DNA of 64,000 nucleotides from Hyphomonadaceae bacterium (GTDB lineage Bacteria; Pseudomonadota; Alphaproteobacteria; Caulobacterales; Hyphomonadaceae). The position numbers and the translations under genes are program-made. Positions 63,063 through 64,000 of the stretch are shown here, piece by piece. Position 1 is the stretch's first letter; the number at the start of each line of letters is the position of its first letter. The stretch is from assembly GCA_030697555.1 (NCBI GenBank), contig JAUYPV010000017.1:91999-155998 (forward strand), in the 5' to 3' direction. The notes under the pieces were generated by a model. The model searched no databases, had not been told where the DNA came from, and was given only the letters and a program-made list of their open reading frames with translations.

Positions 63063-63593
63063 CTAATTCTGCCGCTCGACACGCACGGCCGGCGAGTTGC
63101 CGATCTTGAGCAGGTAGCTTCCGAACGAAGCCTTCCTGATCTCAGCCGTCCACGGCCCGTCGCCCAGGTTCTTGATCCTGGTGGTGTCGACCTGTTTCCA
63201 GATCTGGCCGTTCGCCATCGTGAATCGTGATTTCCCGTCCCCGCCCAGGGTGATCGACTTTACCGCCAGGCTCACATTGACGACTTCCTTCTCCTTCGCC
63301 GCCTTCGCCTCGCCCGGCAAAAGCACCGGCGCCGTCAGCGCCGATGGCGGCTTCGGCTGTACCGCCGCCTGCTGCTGCGGCTTCGGTTGCGGAACAGCCT
63401 GCTGCGTTGCGGCCATCCCGCCCGGATTCTTGAGATACGGCGTCAGCGTATCGAAACAGGCGTGGCGCTGGCCGGCGTCATTGATGATCGCGCAGCCTTG
63501 CGCCCGCTCCAGCAAGGCATCCCTGTCCAGCCCCTGCTGAGCGAGCGCCGGAGCTGAAAGCAGGATGAACGGAGCCACACATAGCCAGCGCAT
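63063..63593 (-). CDS. exported protein, tandem paralogue 2
   Basis: 176 residues with signal peptide ending APALA. CAIINDAGQRHACFDTLTPY matches the paired Cys of its neighbour; the Pro/Gln-rich linker differs. The C-terminal domain repeats FTMANGQIWKQVD and GPWTAEIRKASFGSYLLKIG. First gene of the four-gene unit that ends with the LuxR-type regulator and the Cys protein. Confidence 0.75.
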   Translation of the reverse strand: MRWLCVAPFILLSAPALAQQGLDRDALLERAQGCAIINDAGQRHACFDTLTPYLKNPGGMAATQQAVPQPKPQQQAAVQPKPPSALTAPVLLPGEAKAAKEKEVVNVSLAVKSITLGGDGKSRFTMANGQIWKQVDTTRIKNLGDGPWTAEIRKASFGSYLLKIGNSPAVRVERQN

Positions 63594-63728
63594 TGGTCAA
63601 ACTCTTTCGTGACGAAGTACAGCGGCGCAAAGGCCTTTCAATCTTCCGCACTCTGACGCTAGTTTCCGGCCAAGAAAAGGCCGCTCCCTGCATCTTAGGG
63701 CGCGGCATAGGGTTAAGAGGAGTGACTA

Positions 63729-64000
63729 ATGCGCCTGAGGTTCCGCGTCCTGGCCGGCATTGCCGCCGCAACCCTAGCGCTCACCGCCTGTGGCGGTCCC
63801 TCGTCCTCCTCCAGCTCTTCGGCGGCTTCGGAAACCACTTTCCGCCGCGGCGTAGGCGCGAACCCGGACTCGGTCGATCCGCACAAGGCGCAGGGCACCT
63901 GGGAAAATGACGTCATCGGCGACATGTTCATCGGCCTGTTCACCGATGACGCGAAAGCTCACCCCATCCCCGGCATCGCCGAAAGCTGGGTCGTTTCCGA
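63729..64000 (+). CDS. oppA: oligopeptide-binding lipoprotein, OppA/DppA type (5' part only)
   Basis: The first 90 codons: signal peptide with lipobox LALTAC, a Ser-rich linker, then RRGVGANPDSVDPHKAQGTW and DVIGDMFIGLFTDDA, the N-terminal pattern of family 5 solute-binding proteins. It runs past the window edge. It could serve the OppBC-type permeases at 56-58 kb. Confidence 0.85.
   Translation, partial: MRLRFRVLAGIAAATLALTACGGPSSSSSSSAASETTFRRGVGANPDSVDPHKAQGTWENDVIGDMFIGLFTDDAKAHPIPGIAESWVVS

Overview
The window looks like GC-rich alphaproteobacterial DNA; family and species cannot be fixed from it. No integrase, transposase, CRISPR array or rRNA is visible. It splits near two tRNA genes (about 45.1-45.4 kb) into a dense heavy-metal/stress island (bases 1 to about 44.8 kb) and a more ordinary chromosomal part (about 45.5-64 kb).

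Island, left to right: a CusCBA-type RND efflux system (minus strand, cusA cut by the window edge) with a small Cys-rich exported protein; a TetR repressor divergent from two small membrane proteins; a methyltransferase; a CsoR repressor divergent from a copper P1B-ATPase, with palindromic CsoR-type operators; copC-copD; a CnrYXH-like sensor/anti-sigma/ECF sigma cassette; copA (multicopper oxidase) and copB; a second P-ATPase with a CPD motif; acetate kinase, a type II (archaeal-type) GAPDH and a D-lactate dehydrogenase; small His-, Met- or Cys-rich envelope proteins; an HlyD/dual-ABC/two-permease exporter; a cytochrome c-like and a Met-rich lipoprotein; a Bax-inhibitor-1-like protein; an operon of phosphoketolase, beta-CASP metallo-beta-lactamase, AMP/thymidine phosphorylase and PRPP synthetase; and a second CnrYXH-like set in divergent layout, followed by an unassigned ATP-grasp-like protein.

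The main result of reading the DNA is a repeated two-block promoter-like element, approximately (T/C)NAGGG - 15 nt - (G/A)CGTA(T/A), in front of about fourteen island transcription units on both strands. These include copC, the multicopper oxidase, the CPD ATPase, several small metal-rich proteins, D-lactate dehydrogenase, the phosphoketolase operon and the second CnrY-like gene. The spacing is constant and the sites lie at sensible distances from start codons. I infer a regulon read by one or both ECF sigma factors, joining copper detoxification with a substrate-level ATP-yielding carbon module. Both CnrX-like sensors keep the metal-ligand pattern of CnrX, one with a His-to-Asp change.

Right part: tRNA-Gln and tRNA-Pro, SppA protease, a DUF3237 protein, an FAD/NAD(P)-binding protein, Kup potassium uptake, MBL hydrolase, ATP-grasp protein, DUF442-type protein, two dipeptide/oligopeptide ABC permeases, LtrA, VOC and DUF4199 proteins, a LuxR-type regulator operon with tandem paralogous secreted proteins, and the start of a peptide-binding lipoprotein. 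Gene remnants (DUF305, acyl-CoA synthetase C-terminus, RibD-like) mark old rearrangements.
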